This document shows, piece by piece, positions 44,201 to 55,081 of a DNA stretch of 64,000 nt. Position 1 is the first letter of the stretch. Each line of letters begins with the position of its first letter. The DNA lies in assembly GCF_002127325.2 (NCBI RefSeq), contig NC_035436.2:115074088-115138087 (forward strand). Reading direction: 5' to 3'. Below the pieces are notes generated by a model. It searched no databases and had not been told where the DNA came from. It saw only the letters and a program-made list of their open reading frames with translations. The stretch is from Helianthus annuus. Lineage: Eukaryota > Streptophyta > Magnoliopsida > Asterales > Asteraceae. A program made the translations under genes and the position numbers.

Positions 44201-45973
44201 CGACACTACCTGTACGGTACCAGGTGCACGATTTACACCGATCACAGGAGTCTCGAGCATATCCTTAAGCAGAAGGATTTGAACATGCGTCAACGGCGAT
44301 GGGTCGAGTTACTGAACGATTACGATTGCGCTATCAAGTACCACCCAGGCAAGGCCAATGTTGTGGCTGATGCTCTCAGTCGGAAAGACACTTTACCTCG
44401 GCGCGTGCGAGCGCTACAGCTTACGATTCAGTCCAGTCTTCCAGCACAGATACGAAATGCTCAGGCAGAAGCATTGAAACCAGAAAACGTCAGGGCTGAA
44501 GCCTTACGCGGCTCAAGGCAACGATTAGAACAGAAGGCAGACGGCGCCTACTATGTAACGGGGCGTATTTGGGTCCCACTTTATGGCGGTCTACGCGAAC
44601 TTGTAATGGATGAAGCTCACAAGTCTCGTTACTCGGTACATCCAGGGTCGGATAAAATGTACCACGACATCAGAACTACTTATTGGTGGCCTAGCATGAA
44701 GGCCCACATCGCTACGTACGTTGGAAAGTGCTTGACTTGTGCGAGAGTCAAGGTTGAATATCAGAAACCAGCGGGTCTACTTCAACAACCTAAGATACCG
44801 CAATGGAAATGGGAAGAAATTTCCATGGATTTCGTTACAGGCCTACCTAGATCCCAGCGTGGGAATGATACGATATGGGTGATCGTGGATCGACTCACCA
44901 AGTCTGCACACTTCCTGGCTATAAAGGAAACGGATAAGTTCTCCACTCTCGCAGACGTCTATCTTAAAGAAGTTGTTTCGAGGCACGGGGTGCTCACATC
45001 CATCATTTCGGATCGGGATGCACGATTCACATCAGAACTGTGGCAAGCGATGCACAAATCTTTCGGCTCACGATTAGACATGAGCACAGCATATCATCCT
45101 CAGACGGATGGGCAGTCTGAACGAACGATCCAGACTCTCGAAGACATGCTTCGGGCATGCGTTATAGACTTCGGCAACGGCTGGGAAAAGCACCTCCCTT
45201 TAGTGGAGTTCTCGTATAATAACAGTTATCACACCAGCATTCAAGCCGCTCCATTCGAGGCATTGTATGGACGTAAATGCCGGTCACCTCTCTGTTGGGC
45301 AGAGGTGGGGGATAGTCAGATCACGGGTCCAGAGATCGTAGTGGACGCCACATAAAAGATAGCACAAATACGACAACGCATGGCGGCAGCACGCGACTGT
45401 CAGAAAGCCTACGCGGACAAGCGTAGAAAGCCATTGGAGTTTCAGGTCGGGGACCGGGTTTTACTTAAAGTTTCACCCTGGAAGGGTGTGGTTCGTTTTG
45501 GAAAAAGGCGCAAACTCAATCCGCGGTACGTCGGACCGTTCGAGATCATTGAGAAAATCGGCAAGGTAGCCTACAGATTGAACCTACCAGCTGAACTCGG
45601 GGTAGTTCACAATGTCTTCCACGTGTCGAATCTGAAGAAGTGCCTATCAGATGAGACCCTTATCATTCCTTTCAAAGGACTCACTATCGACGAGCGGTTA
45701 CAGTTCGTCGAGGAACCAGTTGAAATCACTGACCGGGATGTGAAGGTCCTCAAAAACAAGAGAATCCCTCTTGTTCGAGTTTGTTGGAACTCCAAACGTG
45801 GCCCAGAGTACACCTGGGAACGCGAAGACCAGATGACAGAAAAGTACCCCCAGTTATTCGGAACCAATGCAACCACTACTGAGGCTGAAGCTACTACTTC
45901 GGAATTTCGGGAGGAAATTCCAGATCAACGGGGGGAGGATGTGACACCCCAGGAAAAACCAGTGAACGATTGA
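41233..45973 (+). pseudogene. D: gag-pol with one frameshift and one nonsense codon
   Basis: Exon 1 is 41233-41329 (MKIM, then [17 protein letters not shown]) and exon 2 starts at 41429 after a 99-nt putative intron. Gag with the two CCHC knuckles, DSGAD protease and the first half of RT are open. A T run at 43549-43552 has one base more than in A and BC and shifts the frame inside RT, just before the FIDD motif. MPFG is also MSFG here. The rest of RT, RNase H, HHCC and DD35E integrase reads on in another frame to TAA at 45353-45355, where A and BC have GAA. The integrase C-terminus continues to 45973. Every domain is present, but full-length Pol cannot be made without frameshifting and readthrough. 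Confidence 0.92.
41330..41428 (+). other. Putative 99-nt gag intron in D
   Basis: Donor GCAG|GTAGTATATCC, acceptor CACAATAG|GTCAACC, phase 1, with several in-frame stops inside. Same boundaries as in A, BC and E. Confidence 0.65.
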
Positions 45974-46030
45974 ACTTACCTAGCTTCCTCAGTGAGTGCG
46001 TACCAAATTTCGGGACAAAATTTCTTTTTA

Positions 46031-46041
46031 GTTGGGGATAA
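46031..46041 (+). other. D polypurine tract
   Basis: GTTGGGGATAA abuts the 3' LTR. An alternative PPT-like tract (GGGGGGAGGA) followed by TGTGACACC sits at 45930-45948. Confidence 0.75.
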
Positions 46042-48497
46042 TGTGACAACTCGTACTTTAGACTTATCTTGTAACGTTACATGCTTATGTGTGCTACATT
46101 GTTTGGTTTAATGTTATGCGAGTGTATTTATTATGTTATGATTATGTGATTACATTACTTGACCGAACCGCACAACATTAGCTCATCGCACAAGCCCATT
46201 TGGGCTACACTTTGCATTCGGATCAATGAGTAGCCGAGTTGGGCTCGACCCACTCCCCTTTCACGCAAACAAACACCCTTAGGGGGGTTGTTCTCTCATT
46301 TGCTACAATTCTCATAACACACACAAACCCTAGACTTCCTCTCTCTCTCGTTTTGCTTGAAACCCGACGGCAGCCCCTCCCCACTCGAAGCTTTCACATC
46401 GGTTCATTCAACCCATTCAAACATCACGGTTAGTGTATATTGTTTGCTTGTTATTCGATTGTATGTGATGATGTTGTGATCTATGCATTCACGTGATGTT
46501 TATATGATGATTGTTGATCGATTAAGGCTGGTCAAAATATGGAATGTAACTTATGATCTTAACTTAGAATCGGATGTATAGATATATAGAAATCGGCTGT
46601 GATGTGATAATGTGTTAATCGGATTTATGTTTGTGAAATTGGGTTTGCTTATGGTCGAATATGAAGTTTTACATGATGATTAAAACCCTTAGATGATTAT
46701 GTTTAGGTGTTATGAGTATTGTTCATGATTTGGTTTTGATTAGGGTTCATAGAGATTTGAAGATGAAACCCCTATTTGATCGATAATTGCATGAGGGAAA
46801 ACTGTTAGTGATGATTTAAATTGATTGAATGTAATTAAGGAAACTATTGTATGATTGTAACCGAATGGCATGGTATTCGGAGGTTTATAACAGCCGCACA
46901 AGACCTCTTAATCGCACATGAGGCCCACTCGCACAAGACTTCTTGGTCGAACAAGAAGTCCAGTCGCACAATATGATTCAATCGCACAAAGTGCCCTAGT
47001 CGCACAAGATCATTGTATCGCACAAGTTATGTTCTCTTGATATCAGTTGAGCCGCACAAGTACGTTAAATGTATATAAACTGTTGGGCCTTGAAGCCCAA
47101 GTCTCAACCGCACAACCCGACCGGATTGATCCAATCAGGATCGTACAGCCCATAACGGACCGCACAAGTGGGGTGTTGGTTTGGGTAATTGAATCGCACA
47201 ATGTCACTTAAGATAATAAGTAATTGGGCCGGGTATTCTAGTGGGCTGGACTAATCAAATCGTACAAGCCTAGTCGGATCGCATAAGGCTTTTATGTGTC
47301 ATCGGGTTGGGCCGAGAATTGTGTTGTTGATTGTTATGTTATTTGGGCTTCTTGTTATTTTGGGCCGGGTGTCTAACGGAGTCGCACAACATGTTGTGGA
47401 TCGCACAAGGCTGTGCTGAACGCACAACATGTTGGGCCGACTGTTATTGGGCTATATCTTTCGGATCGTACAAGTTAGACATGTTGAGTGCTTGACTAGT
47501 ATTGTTGAAGTGTTAACGTGTATTATGTGATTTGCCATGATCATACTTGATTCAATACGTGTAGAGCATACGTGCGATGAACGAACCTGACTTGTATAAT
47601 AACCATGATAGGACGAGGTTGACCACTTACTAGCTTACCTGTGCTTTTTGTGTATCTGCCGAGCAAACCAAGGTGAGTTCACACAGCCAAGGCATGGGAT
47701 TCCCGGGTTGAGAATTAGGTTGGAATGTTGATATGGAATGATTACTCGTACTTACGCAATCCCTAGACTATAGACCATCGTCCTCAGGATAGTCAGGACA
47801 CTTACGTAAAACCTACGTAAACTAGTATCTACCATTGTCTCCCGGGTCGGGAGGACACTTACGTAAATCCTGCGTAACCTAACACCCACTACTGTCTTCC
47901 GGGTCGGAAGGACACTTACGTAAATCCTGCGTAAACCCCACGCGTACCACTGTCCTCGGGGAAGGGCACTCACGTAAATCCTGCGTGACCTTGTACGTAT
48001 TCCTGTTCTCGGATTAAGAAGAACACATGGTTGCAAATAGTCTAGTAAGTACCATAATGGGAAGCCCCCATTACTAGGGATAAATGTGGGAATCCCCCAC
48101 CAGTAGTATATATTTGCATGGGAAGCCCCCACTAGATGAACTTACGCATTACTGTTATGAACTTACTTTCTGTGAACTCGCTCAACTAGTTGTTGATTAT
48201 CTGCTGCATGCCTTGCAGGACCTTAGGTACATTATGGAGCTTGCACAAGGAGGAGCAGGTCGTTGTGGGCAATTGGATCGTGATTACTTATGTCATTTCA
48301 TACATTAATACTTATGATTGGGTTTTTACATTAATGCTTCCGCTATACTTAACTATGTTGGTTTTGATAAACACCTTTCGTATTGATGGATAACTTTTAC
48401 TATATATTTACATGTTCAATATGATTGGTGGCTTGATCCTGGTCATGTCACGCCTCCAAGAGGTGGTACTCCGCGTGTGGATTTTGGGGGTGTGACA
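46042..48497 (+). repeat. D 3' LTR
   Basis: Same layout as the 5' LTR at +7570. The hairpin array is at 47780-48131. Here two units pair better than in the 5' copy: CTTCC/GGAAG instead of CTTCT/GGAAG, and TTACGTA/TGCGTAA instead of TTACGTA/TTCGTAA. Confidence 0.93.
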
Positions 48498-48502
48498 GAA
48501 AC

Positions 48503-48833
48503 AGGTGTAACAGTCACCGTCAACCGCAGGTTCAATGCCGTTTTTGTACCAACTGTGGGAAATCTGGTCATCTTGCCAACATTTGTCGATTTTCTCCTAA
48601 TCACACAAAACCCTGCTTAACAACCTGCCCAACAGCCTGCTCAACAACCAGCACAAGCTGCTCAACCTCACTACCCGCCTGGATCTTGCTACAATTGTGG
48701 GGATCTGACCCATTACAGAATTCAGTGCCCAAGATTGGTTAATGCGAATCAGGCCCAGGCTCGTGGACGAGTCTTTAACATGAATGCAAATGAGGCGCGC
48801 CCAGACAATGAGGTGGTCAATGGTACGTTCTTT
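48503..48833 (+). pseudogene. H: gag zinc-knuckle region, split from its neighbours
   Basis: This continues the H gag after element D. Two CCHC knuckles are readable: CTNCGKSGHLANIC and CYNCGDLTHYRIQC. Between them is a Gln/Pro-rich linker containing a frame change near 48615. The end reads NEVVNGTFF and stops at TSD TCTTT (48829-48833), where K was inserted. The same frame resumes at 63226 with DNNQPASV and the protease motif. This continuity shows the three H coding pieces were one gene. It cannot be functional. Confidence 0.85.
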
Positions 48834-49323
48834 TGTTAGTGCACGGAATGTCTGTTGACTTCGTCTACATCAAGTCTTAGGTCAATATAGGTCAACATAG
48901 GGTTTAGAATGACGAAATCGTGAAATATGTTGACAGGTTCGCTTATATGAACATTTGTTCATAGGTTCGCTCCTAGGGTCTTACAGGTTCGCTTATCAAT
49001 TAATAGATTAGATAGGTTCGCTTATTAGGCTTGATATGGTTCGCTTTTGTGGTAAGTGGGCTGGTTCGCTTTTGTGGCAGTCCACATAAGCGAACCTACA
49101 CACACTATATATAGTCTGATGTTGTCATTTCAGTGGTAACATGTGGAGCGAACCTAGGTCATTGCTTGTGGGACGATACGCTATCAAATTGTAATCATAA
49201 AGCAATAAAAGAGAAGAAATTAGAAAGGAATAGCTGTTGTAACCTTGTATACTCTGTTTCCGCCTTTGTATATGAGGATGAGCTACCTTGATTGATGTTT
49301 TAGGGTCAAACAACGATCCAACA
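48834..49323 (+). repeat. K 5' LTR
   Basis: TGTTAGTGCACGG...GATCCAACA. Six GGTTCGCT words and two inverted AGCGAACCT words lie before and just after a TATA box at 49105-49114. AATAAA occurs near 49202. Confidence 0.9.
49105..49114 (+). promoter_or_regulatory. TATA box of K LTR
   Basis: CTATATATAG lies directly downstream of the GGTTCGCT motif cluster. The 3' LTR has the same box near 63002. Confidence 0.65.
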
Positions 49324-49325
49324 AG

Positions 49326-49337
49326 TGGTATCTGAGC
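49326..49337 (+). other. K primer binding site, variant iMet type
   Basis: TGGTATCTGAGC begins two bases after the LTR and differs from the iMet PBS by one base. Confidence 0.65.
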
Positions 49338-49549
49338 TCAGGACGAGGAGTTCATACTACTACAGCTTAGATCTACAAAAATCTCTGATTTCTACTCTCT
49401 TTCTTGCATACTTTTTCGATTTGACGTAGTTCCTACGGTTGAAATTGTCTGATTTTTGAGTATTACGTGCGGAACATACAATTAACAAACCCTAGAATGT
49501 TTTAGGTTAAAAATCGGCTTAAAAATGGTTTAAATAGGGTGAAATCAGA

Positions 49550-49950
49550 GGTCTGCTTTTACGAACATTAACAGATCCGCTCAAAATTCAGACAAGGTCT
49601 GCTCGAAATTACCAATTGGTTCGCTTTTTCGGACAATTTTATTGACAGATCCGCTCGAACGGACCTAATCAGATCCGCTCGAACGAACAGCTTGTTGATT
49701 ATCACGTGGTTCGCTTATCCGGACATCTGTTGGTTCGCTCGAACGAACAGCTTGTTGATTATCACGTGGTTCGCTTATCCGGACATCTGTTGGTTCGCTC
49801 GAACGAACATAAGCCGGTCCGCTTGAATATACATTGCTGGTTCGCTCGAACGTATTAAAACTGGTCCGCTCGAACGGGCAAAATCTGGTTCGCTCGAACG
49901 AACCTTATCTGGTCCGCTCATTTTGACAGTATAGATTCGCTTATCTGGAC
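49550..49950 (+). repeat. GGTTCGCTCGAACGAAC motif array in K leader
   Basis: About 15 GGTTCGCT or GATCCGCTCGAAC words fill the leader between PBS and gag, repeating the LTR motif. They include a perfect 60-bp tandem duplication (49681-49740 equals 49741-49800). Confidence 0.85.
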
Positions 49951-50017
49951 TTAGTTTATTCAGACACTGATAGTTTCTTTTGATTAATCTTGTTTGATTG
50001 TACAAAATTTGGTGAAA

Positions 50018-52234
50018 ATGTTTGATGAACAAGAAAACAAGAATCTTTAAAATCTAAATAACTGGAAAAAGGAAGCTTGGAATGAAACGAGATATGATAA
50101 AGAGGTTTATATAAAAAGATACGAAAATTTCTTGTGTATGAAGGATGAATCGATGGAGATGTTGAAAGAAAGGTTTTGGGAATTAATCATCAAGTTAGAA
50201 AAACATAAGATATATCATTCAACGGATGAAAGAATTTTGAAATTTGTTGATGCTTTACCTTTGGAATGGGATAACTTCGTGAATGGACTGAAACGGGATT
50301 CTAGGTTATTACGTTTTGATTTGAGAAGTTTCATCAATACAATAACAAATCATCAGTTTCATGAAAATGCAGATAAAAGGAAGTTATTGGATGAAATAAA
50401 AGAAGAATCAGGAAAGATATATTTAAACGTAATCATTGAAATAAGAAAACGAATCGATGTGTGTCTTGTAGCAAAGAATAATATGAGATACGATATTAAG
50501 AGGGGTTGTTATATTGATGAAAGTTCGAATCTTCTTGATTTTGTTAAAACTTTTTGTGCAGGTACATACAAGATGGAAACAAAGAAAGAAGCTGATGATG
50601 GAAAGATGAATGGAAATTGCTCGAAATGCGAAAAATCAGAATCAGACAATGTCAAAATTCTGAAGGATGTAGAGAGTTTGACATTGGAAAACAAAAATTT
50701 GAAGATCGAGAAAAAGGATGATAATGAACAGATTCTGGAGTTACGCTTGAACTGTGAAAAACTGAAATCTGAGAATGATAAATTGTTAAATGATTTGAAC
50801 AGTTTAACATCTGAAAACAAAACTTTGAAAGAAAATGAAAAAGGTTTTGAAAACAAAAGAAAATCTTCAGAAAATGAAGATTTCTGGATTAAACTGGAAA
50901 ATAAAAATCTAAAAGAGAATGAAACAAGATTTCAAGAACAGTTAAAAGTCTTGGAAAATGAAACATCTTTTCTTGAAAATCTTAAAATTGAAAATGAAAA
51001 TTCTATCAAGTCTCATCTTGAAAGAATATCTCAGTTTGAAAATGAAGCTGAGAATTCAAGAGTCAAGATTGATGAACTTGAAAAGAAGTTGAAAGGTTTT
51101 GTTACTTCATCAGACAGGTTAAATTTTCCTTGTCCAAAACCAATCAACTCTGTTCCAATAAGTGACAAGGTCACAAATTTTGACAAAGTCAAAATTGAAG
51201 ATTGTGATGACAAATCTGATGATGAAAAAGAAAAAGAAGAAAAAAGAAAAACATTTTTGAAATTAAATGAAATGTTTAAAAATACTGTTTTACATTCTAC
51301 TGAGAAGGGTGAATGCTCGACGCAAAAACCTGTAAAGAAGAGTGTGGAACAGAAACAAAAAGATAAAAAATCGAAAAATTTTCAAAAAGAAAATAAAAGC
51401 TCATCAGATCAATCATCCAATCAGAATAAAAAATCACAAAAATTTAAAAATGAAAACTTACAAAATGTTGGTAATCAGTGGTGCAGGTTTGACCACAGTG
51501 ATTCAAAGCCAAATCCAACATTGAGGAGGAGTGTAGATTACCACAAAGCCAGACAGTGTTATGATCTGAGCGTTTGGGGTGAAGGTGATTAATGGTATGA
51601 TAACAGAGTGTGTTACTCTTGTGGAGTTAGAGGTCACATTGCTGTTAACTGCCAGAATTGGAGTTATGAAATGCGAAGATGCTATAATTGCAATATCAGA
51701 GGACACATTGCTAGAGATTGCTCAAGGAGATCGATGGGAAGATCGAGGGTTGAATCTCAAAGAACGGCAAAGAAGACAGTCAATGTCAAGCCCAAAGAAC
51801 AGAAGGTTCAAGAACCTAAAGTTCAGGAAGCAAAAGTAATACTTTCTCAGGGGCAAAAAGACAGACTGCGAAAGAAGAGGAAGAAGGCCAGATAATATCT
51901 GGAAAGGATTTTGTCCTCGGGTTCACCCGACAGACCGAATAAGAGTGCTGATGAATTGCTTCAGTCGACTGCAAAGTCAAGCAAGCCGAGTTCGTCAGAT
52001 ACAAATCTGAGGACAAACGAACAGATAAAGAAGAAGGTAAAATTTGGTGGCAATGAATTTGTTTCTTCGGAAACAAAGGAGCCACATGTCGGCGATGAAT
52101 CTGACTTGTCAAAGTCAGACAAGCCACATTCAGGCAATGATTCTGGTTCGTCAAAACCAGAAGAGCCATGTTTTGAGGTAAAATTGTCAAAAACACCCAA
52201 GGCTGGTCAGGCTTGGGTGGATCTTTTCAAATGA
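50018..52234 (+). pseudogene. K: Gag-like polyprotein with coiled coil and two zinc knuckles, three nonsense codons
   Basis: One reading frame runs from ATG 50018 to TGA 52232-52234, broken only by stops at 50048, 51590 and 51893. The longest open part, 50132-51592 (486 codons), starts with a Gag-like helical region of the copia/UBN2 kind (ERFWELIIKLEKHKI, VDALPLEWDNFV). A long Lys/Glu/Asn-rich coiled coil follows (KNLKIEKKDD, KLKSENDKLLNDLNSL), then a basic segment. Codons after 51593 give two CCHC knuckles, CYSCGVRGHIAVNC and CYNCNIRGHIARDC, then a Lys/Ser-rich tail. Family membership is inferred from this layout. No enzymatic motif follows. Confidence 0.8.
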
Positions 52235-52868
52235 AAAACCCTGACTTGCCGGAGTTCCCAGGTTGGTAAGCGTGGAACATGATTTGGCACATTTCTTGAG
52301 AAATTCACAGGTTGGTAACTGTGATATTTCGAATTACAAAAGACTAACCAAGGACATTAAGTTGTACTTGATTTCTCTTTCCGACAAGTGATAAAATATG
52401 GGGTTCTTTCATTGTAAAAATAAAATAAAAAAATGTAACAAAGTGATGATCTTGCCCCTACCCGAATTTGTGAAATGACACACAAAACTAATTTTCCGGA
52501 AAAACCATTTTGATTAAAACAAACTTAAGTGTTTTGAAATCTAAATGGCAAAATAGTTTTTGTCAGGGGGAGTTCTGATTGTTTATGCCAAATGAATGGC
52601 GAATTAAGGTGATTCGATATCAGTTTCTCATTTTATTTGTATAGTTTGTTTTCAAATTTTCCCAGAAAATCAAAATTGAAACATATTTTGATTTTAGGGG
52701 GAGAAAAATTTTAAAAAAATTAGAAAATTTGAAAATTCCAAAAACATTGGAAAAGCAAAAATGAGTTTTGTAGAGAAAAGAGGAAATGATAGAAAATCAG
52801 TGGACTATCACAGCATGCTAAGGAAATGAATTGTCAAATGTGATAAACGGTCTCACTAACGATGTGTT
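52235..52868 (+). other. K: non-coding region after gag, left part
   Basis: AT-rich, no recognisable frame. G-rich words GGGGGAG occur near 52566 and 52697. It ends at TSD GTGTT (52864-52868), where E was inserted. Confidence 0.6.
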
Positions 52869-53287
52869 TGTCACACCCCCAAAAATCCACCTGCGGAGTA
52901 TCACCGCTTGGGAGCGTGACTGACCAGGATCAAGCCACCAATCATACAGAACATTGTATAAAGTAAAAGTAATCACATTATAATCCAAACCATTTCCATA
53001 TGAAAGGTGTTTCCAAAACATAAGTAAGTTAACATTGTTTAGCGGAAGCGTATTATTGTAAAACCCATAGCAAATAAGTATCAGACATCAAAAGTGTTTA
53101 ACAAGGTGATCACGATCCAAGCCCCACAACGACCAGCTCCTCCGTGTGCAAGCTCCAAGTACCTAACGATCTGCAAGGCATGTAACAGAATGATCAACAA
53201 ACTAGTTGAGCGAGTTCACATAAAGGAAATGCGTAATAGTAAGTTCATTTGTAATAGGTGGCTCTACTGGGCCGTTTGTATATTTTA

Positions 53288-53515
53288 CTGTGGTGGTGTT
53301 CCACGTTTTCCTGTGGTGGTGTTCCACGTTTTCCTGTGGTGGGGTTCCACGTTTTCCTGTGGTGGTGTTCCACGTTTTCCTGTGGTGGTGTTCCACGTTT
53401 TCCTGTGGTGGTGTTCCACGTTTTCCTGTGGTGGTGTTCCACGTTTTCCTGTGGTGGTGTTCCACGTTTTCCTGTGGTGGTGTTCCACGTTACTGTGTGG
53501 TGGTGTTCCACGTTG
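53288..53515 (-). repeat. 23-bp tandem repeat, 10 units, in E 3' LTR
   Basis: The unit has GTGG/CCAC arms around TGGTGTT. One unit has GGGG in place of GGTG and the last two are altered. Because 23 is not a multiple of 3, all frames cycle and produce long false reading frames on both strands. It occupies the place of the AANCC hairpin array of A, BC and D. Confidence 0.93.
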
Positions 53516-53929
53516 TATAACCACTAGACTACTCGTAACTATAGGTATCCTTCACAACCGAGGATAGTAAAGTGGTAGTCTAGGCATAGTGTCAATAATG
53601 TATCTAATCAACCTTTCCATCCCATTCCCAACACCCCGGGAACCCCATGCCTTGGTAAGAGTGTGAACTCACCTTGGTTTGCTCGGTATGCTAAGTTATG
53701 CGCTCACTAGTAATTAATCACGTCCTACTGTACGCACGTATAACAAATCAGTTCATGTTCACAATGATTCGCATGCAATATAATGTTCACGTAACAGTCA
53801 GTTTGTACATCGGCGCAACACGTACCATTTCCTAGTTACTCATCAGCTAGTGCACACAATTACAAATGTAAACATTCATCATCAAGCATGGCATGTCAAA
53901 TAGTTCATGTATACATTCCATCCTTCGAA

Positions 53930-54150
53930 GGATGTTTATAATTGCTACTATCCTTCGATCCACTGTTAACTTTCGACACATCAGTGATCTTTCAACACTT
54001 ACAAGTTTTCACAGTTATCTTTCGGACTAGTTGGTATGTTTCGTACCATCAGTCATCTTTCGACCTAAGGTATCTTTCGGTCAACTTAATTATGTTTCGG
54101 TCATATCTATCCTTCGGTCAATGCTATGTTTCGACTACAAGCATCTTTCG
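53930..54150 (-). repeat. Interspersed ATCTTTCGA/ATCCTTCGA array in E 3' LTR
   Basis: About a dozen CTTTCG or CCTTCG words with unequal spacers. A second cluster at 54672-54810 has the same motif in both orientations (TCGAAGGATAT and ATCCTTCGA). The 5' LTR copies are at about 60349-60569 and 61091-61229. Confidence 0.8.
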
Positions 54151-55081
54151 ATCAATCAACAGTTACGTTTTCACAATCAGTTACGTTTTCACAGGAACAG
54201 CAACCCTAATCATCTGTACAGCCGTCATCATCATTACCAAAACATCAGAATCATTTAGCACATCTAATCATAACGCAATCATCCAGAAATCATTGTCTAG
54301 CATGAACCTAGTTTAAACGTATCACGAAACCGGTTAACGCACATTAACACATCATCAAACCCTATGTGAAATCTATATCGATATTCAATCGTATTCAAAA
54401 TCATAATATTCAGGCATGTATCAGTTCAGGTTACATCAACAATCAAGAACACACTACACGTGAACACATACGCATATAAACGAACGATCGAATCAAATAG
54501 ATTTTACTAACCGAAATGAGGGTTTGGTCGCAAGGGTCTCCTGTGGTTACTAGCTTGCCGTCACAGTTTGGAGAGCTCTAGGGTTGGGAATATGATAGAA
54601 AATGACAGCCGATACATGCTGATACGTATTTATACGTATTACAGAAATGGGCCAAGCCCATCTGAAAGACTGGGCCGAAGGATCTGGGTTCCAGTCGAAG
54701 GATATGGTCTTGGTTCGAAGGATATGTTTCGAGATCCTTCGAACCGGCAGTTGATCCTTCGAATCGAAGGATATCTTTCGGGGTCCTTCGATTGGCATAA
54801 CATGTTTCGATCTAAACTAAGTGTTTTAATCATATTCTAATAATAACTTTAATACCACAGCAAGTAATCACATATGTGCAACACGACAATTCATTTCATC
54901 AAAACACAACGTGTACAATTACAAGTCCATAATCCAAACAACTAAACAGTCAAAGTCAACGCGCATTTAATGCGAAAGTGAAAGTCAGAAACTCGAGTTG
55001 TCACATTATCCCCAACTAATTGGAAATTTCGTCCCGAAATTTGGTATGCACTCACTGAGGAAGCTAGGTAAGCTGTATCGT

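Larger units (their letters stand above)
38472..48497 (+). mobile_element. D: full-length Ty3/gypsy retrotransposon, nearly intact
   Basis: The element is 10026 bp with LTRs at 38472-40928 and 46042-48497 (2457 and 2456 bp), flanked by TSD GAAAC (38467-38471 and 48498-48502). It has an iMet PBS, a leader hairpin, gag exon 1, gag-pol and a PPT. Gag-pol is broken by one inserted T and one nonsense codon. The LTRs differ at a few places, for example GTATACTG/GTATATTG near 38867/46437 and a one-base indel near 38970. Its LTR is closest to BC's, sharing the TCGCACAAG motif. Confidence 0.95.
52869..55005 (-). repeat. E 3' LTR
   Basis: Contains the 23-bp repeat (53288-53515), the TTTCGA/CTTCGA motif clusters (about 53930-54150 and 54672-54810), ACCCTAG near 54580 and leader splice-like sites. 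In element sense, donor TCG|GTTAGT is at 54511, donor AAG|GTGAGT at 53672, and the acceptor ends at 53171. Confidence 0.93.

Noticed and set aside
53288..53515. CRISPR-like regular repeat
   Set aside because: Units are directly adjacent with no spacers, lie in a eukaryotic LTR and recur identically in the other LTR.
53202..53567. Several overlapping reading frames of 76-157 codons on both strands (and again at 59621-59986)
   Set aside because: They arise from a 23-bp tandem repeat whose unit lacks stops; the translations are only the repeat in cycling frames.
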